From NCBI GenBank assembly GCA_964601505.1, contig CAZRNR010000046.1, positions 1 through 15,658 on the forward strand: a stretch of DNA of 15,658 nucleotides, read 5' to 3'. This DNA comes from DRWZ01 sp964601505 (GTDB lineage: Bacteria > Calescibacteriota > Calescibacteriia > Calescibacteriales > Calescibacteriaceae). This document shows positions 14,712-15,658 of the stretch, in pieces. The notes beneath the pieces are model-generated. The model was given only the letters and a program-made list of their open reading frames with translations. It had not been told where the DNA came from and did not search any database. Position 1 is the first letter of the stretch. Every line of letters begins with the position of its first letter. The position numbers and the translations under genes were made by a program.

Positions 14712-15509
14712 TCAGATCTTTATATCAAAGCCTTTTGAGAAATAATGTCCTCCATCAACAATCAAAGTTATACCATTTATCGCACGAGCTGCAGGAGAAG
14801 CTAAAAAGACAACCGACCAAGCTATATCCTCAGGTTCTGCAATCACACCCCTTGGTGTATTTCTCTTTATATTTTCAAGGAGAGATTCGGTCACACCCAC
14901 ATTCTTGACAAACCCCTCGGTCCATACGACCCCAGGAGCCACCAGATTCACTCTTATGTTGTATCTACCCCATTCGGCTGCAAGACTCTTCGTAAAACCC
15001 TCAAGACCTGCCTTACCAGTTGAAGAAGGTAGAGCAAATGGTGATCCGAAGATACCTGTTGTTGCACCTATGTTTATTATCGTCCCACCTTCTTTTTGCT
15101 CTTTCATAATATGACAAGCGTACTTAGAACACAAAAAGGTTCCAAGCAAAATTGTCTCTATTATGGCATTCCATCCTTTCACAGAAAGCTCCTCTGAAAG
15201 AGAAAGGAAATTAGCCCCTGCATTGTTGACAAGAATATCTAGCCTACCAAAATCCCTCTTTATATACTCAAAAAGCTCCTTTACAGATTCCTCTTGCCTT
15301 ACATTTACAGGATAAAAGAAAACATTATTCCTACCCGTTTTCTGCTTTATCTCATCTGCAGCTCTTTGGAGATTTTCTTTTTTTCTTGAGGCCATAACAA
15401 CCGAAGCCCCAAGATCTACAAACTCAGACGAAATAGCTTTCCCTATCCCGGTCGCACCACCAGTTACAAGAACAACTTTTCCGTCAAATATTCCCTTTTT
15501 AAACACCAT
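14712..15509 (-). CDS. Short-chain dehydrogenase, 2,4-dienoyl-CoA reductase type
   Basis: This 265-residue classical SDR has the cofactor motif TGGATGIG (16-23) and NNAG (95-98). Arg42 after the second strand (MASRKK) favours NADPH. The usual YxxxK active site is changed: Lys166 is present in SSTGKAG but Ser162 stands where Tyr should be. The same change is known in 2,4-dienoyl-CoA reductases (human DECR and bacterial FadH-like SDRs), and the nearby PSSTGKAGLEGFTKSLAAEWG strongly resembles them, as does the C-terminal DGGHYF. The likely role is reduction of an unsaturated acyl-CoA, though the substrate is inferred. Other DECR residues cannot all be placed; the position of the human catalytic Tyr199 holds Thr here. 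fliG follows after 55 nt on the same strand. Confidence 0.85.
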   Translation of the reverse strand: MVFKKGIFDGKVVLVTGGATGIGKAISSEFVDLGASVVMASRKKENLQRAADEIKQKTGRNNVFFYPVNVRQEESVKELFEYIKRDFGRLDILVNNAGANFLSLSEELSVKGWNAIIETILLGTFLCSKYACHIMKEQKEGGTIINIGATTGIFGSPFALPSSTGKAGLEGFTKSLAAEWGRYNIRVNLVAPGVVWTEGFVKNVGVTESLLENIKRNTPRGVIAEPEDIAWSVVFLASPAARAINGITLIVDGGHYFSKGFDIKI

Positions 15510-15519
15510 AGGATATATA

Positions 15520-15549
15520 AAGTTATGAACGGAACAAAAATTTTGTCAA
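15520..15549 (-). promoter_or_regulatory. Promoter candidate for the SDR-fliG unit
   Basis: On the minus strand a perfect TTGACA (15544-15549) is followed after 18 nt by TAACTT (15520-15525), a poor -10. The -10 would end 10 nt before the SDR start codon, again giving a very short leader. Confidence 0.3.
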
Positions 15550-15573
15550 GGATTCAAGATGTTTCAAAAATAT

Positions 15574-15658
15574 GCTTTGTCAAATAACTTACTTTACATT
15601 TAAATTTTCATTTGCTAAACTAACGGTAGGAGCTATGAGGTAGGATTTAGGTTAAGTG
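15574..15658. mobile_element. MITE family B, partial copy at the window edge
   Basis: The terminal sequence GCTTTGTCAAA (15574-15584) is the same as the left end of the family A element, but what follows (AACTTACTTTACAT onwards) resembles the interior of the element inserted at 6165-6308, including GCTAAAC and GGTAGGAGCTATGA-like stretches. The right end lies beyond the window, so its length and flanking duplication cannot be judged. Confidence 0.5.

Overview
The window is AT-rich chromosomal DNA (about one third G+C by eye) from a bacterium with two membranes. A lipid II flippase (MurJ), an ExbD/TolR energy-coupling subunit and a beta-barrel-type outer membrane protein indicate peptidoglycan and an outer membrane, and FliG indicates a flagellum. 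AGA/AGG arginine and ATA isoleucine codons are frequent. A pyruvoyl-dependent arginine decarboxylase is present. Together these fit a deep-branching, possibly thermophilic lineage, but the sequence alone does not name it. No rRNA, tRNA, CRISPR array or complete transposase was seen.

Layout, left to right. Bases 1-1005 hold no intact gene. They contain a decayed reading frame (158-433), one DnaA-box match, a promoter-like pair (548-576) and a miniature inverted-repeat element (MITE, 805-886) whose right end could serve as a promoter for murJ. Plus-strand genes follow: murJ, pyruvoyl arginine decarboxylase and agmatinase (arginine to agmatine to putrescine), then a His-rich outer-membrane-type protein and a CoA-type Nudix hydrolase. 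An exbD gene converges on the Nudix gene. Bases 6056-6650 are intergenic and hold a second MITE copy, which is itself interrupted by a different MITE. A PD-(D/E)XK nuclease-like protein with a tandem WEENQKR coiled coil comes next.

The minus strand then carries a zinc-dependent MDR dehydrogenase and a cluster transcribed as tlpA-like thioredoxin, a 602-residue putative lipoprotein and a free-standing two-ACT protein equal to the regulatory half of aspartokinase. The first two overlap by ATGA. Divergent from tlpA lie gcvH and trpB, 1 nt apart. trpB converges on fliG with overlapping stop codons. fliG sits downstream of a short-chain dehydrogenase of the 2,4-dienoyl-CoA reductase type, on the same strand. 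The window ends inside another copy of the second MITE family.

The most interesting structure is the two-family MITE system: shared TGTCAA ends, a nested insertion with an 8-bp direct repeat, and a possible outward promoter. Other points are the orphan aspartokinase regulatory subunit, the Cys-rich lipoprotein translationally coupled to a membrane thioredoxin, and the near absence of Shine-Dalgarno sequences except at one overlapping start.
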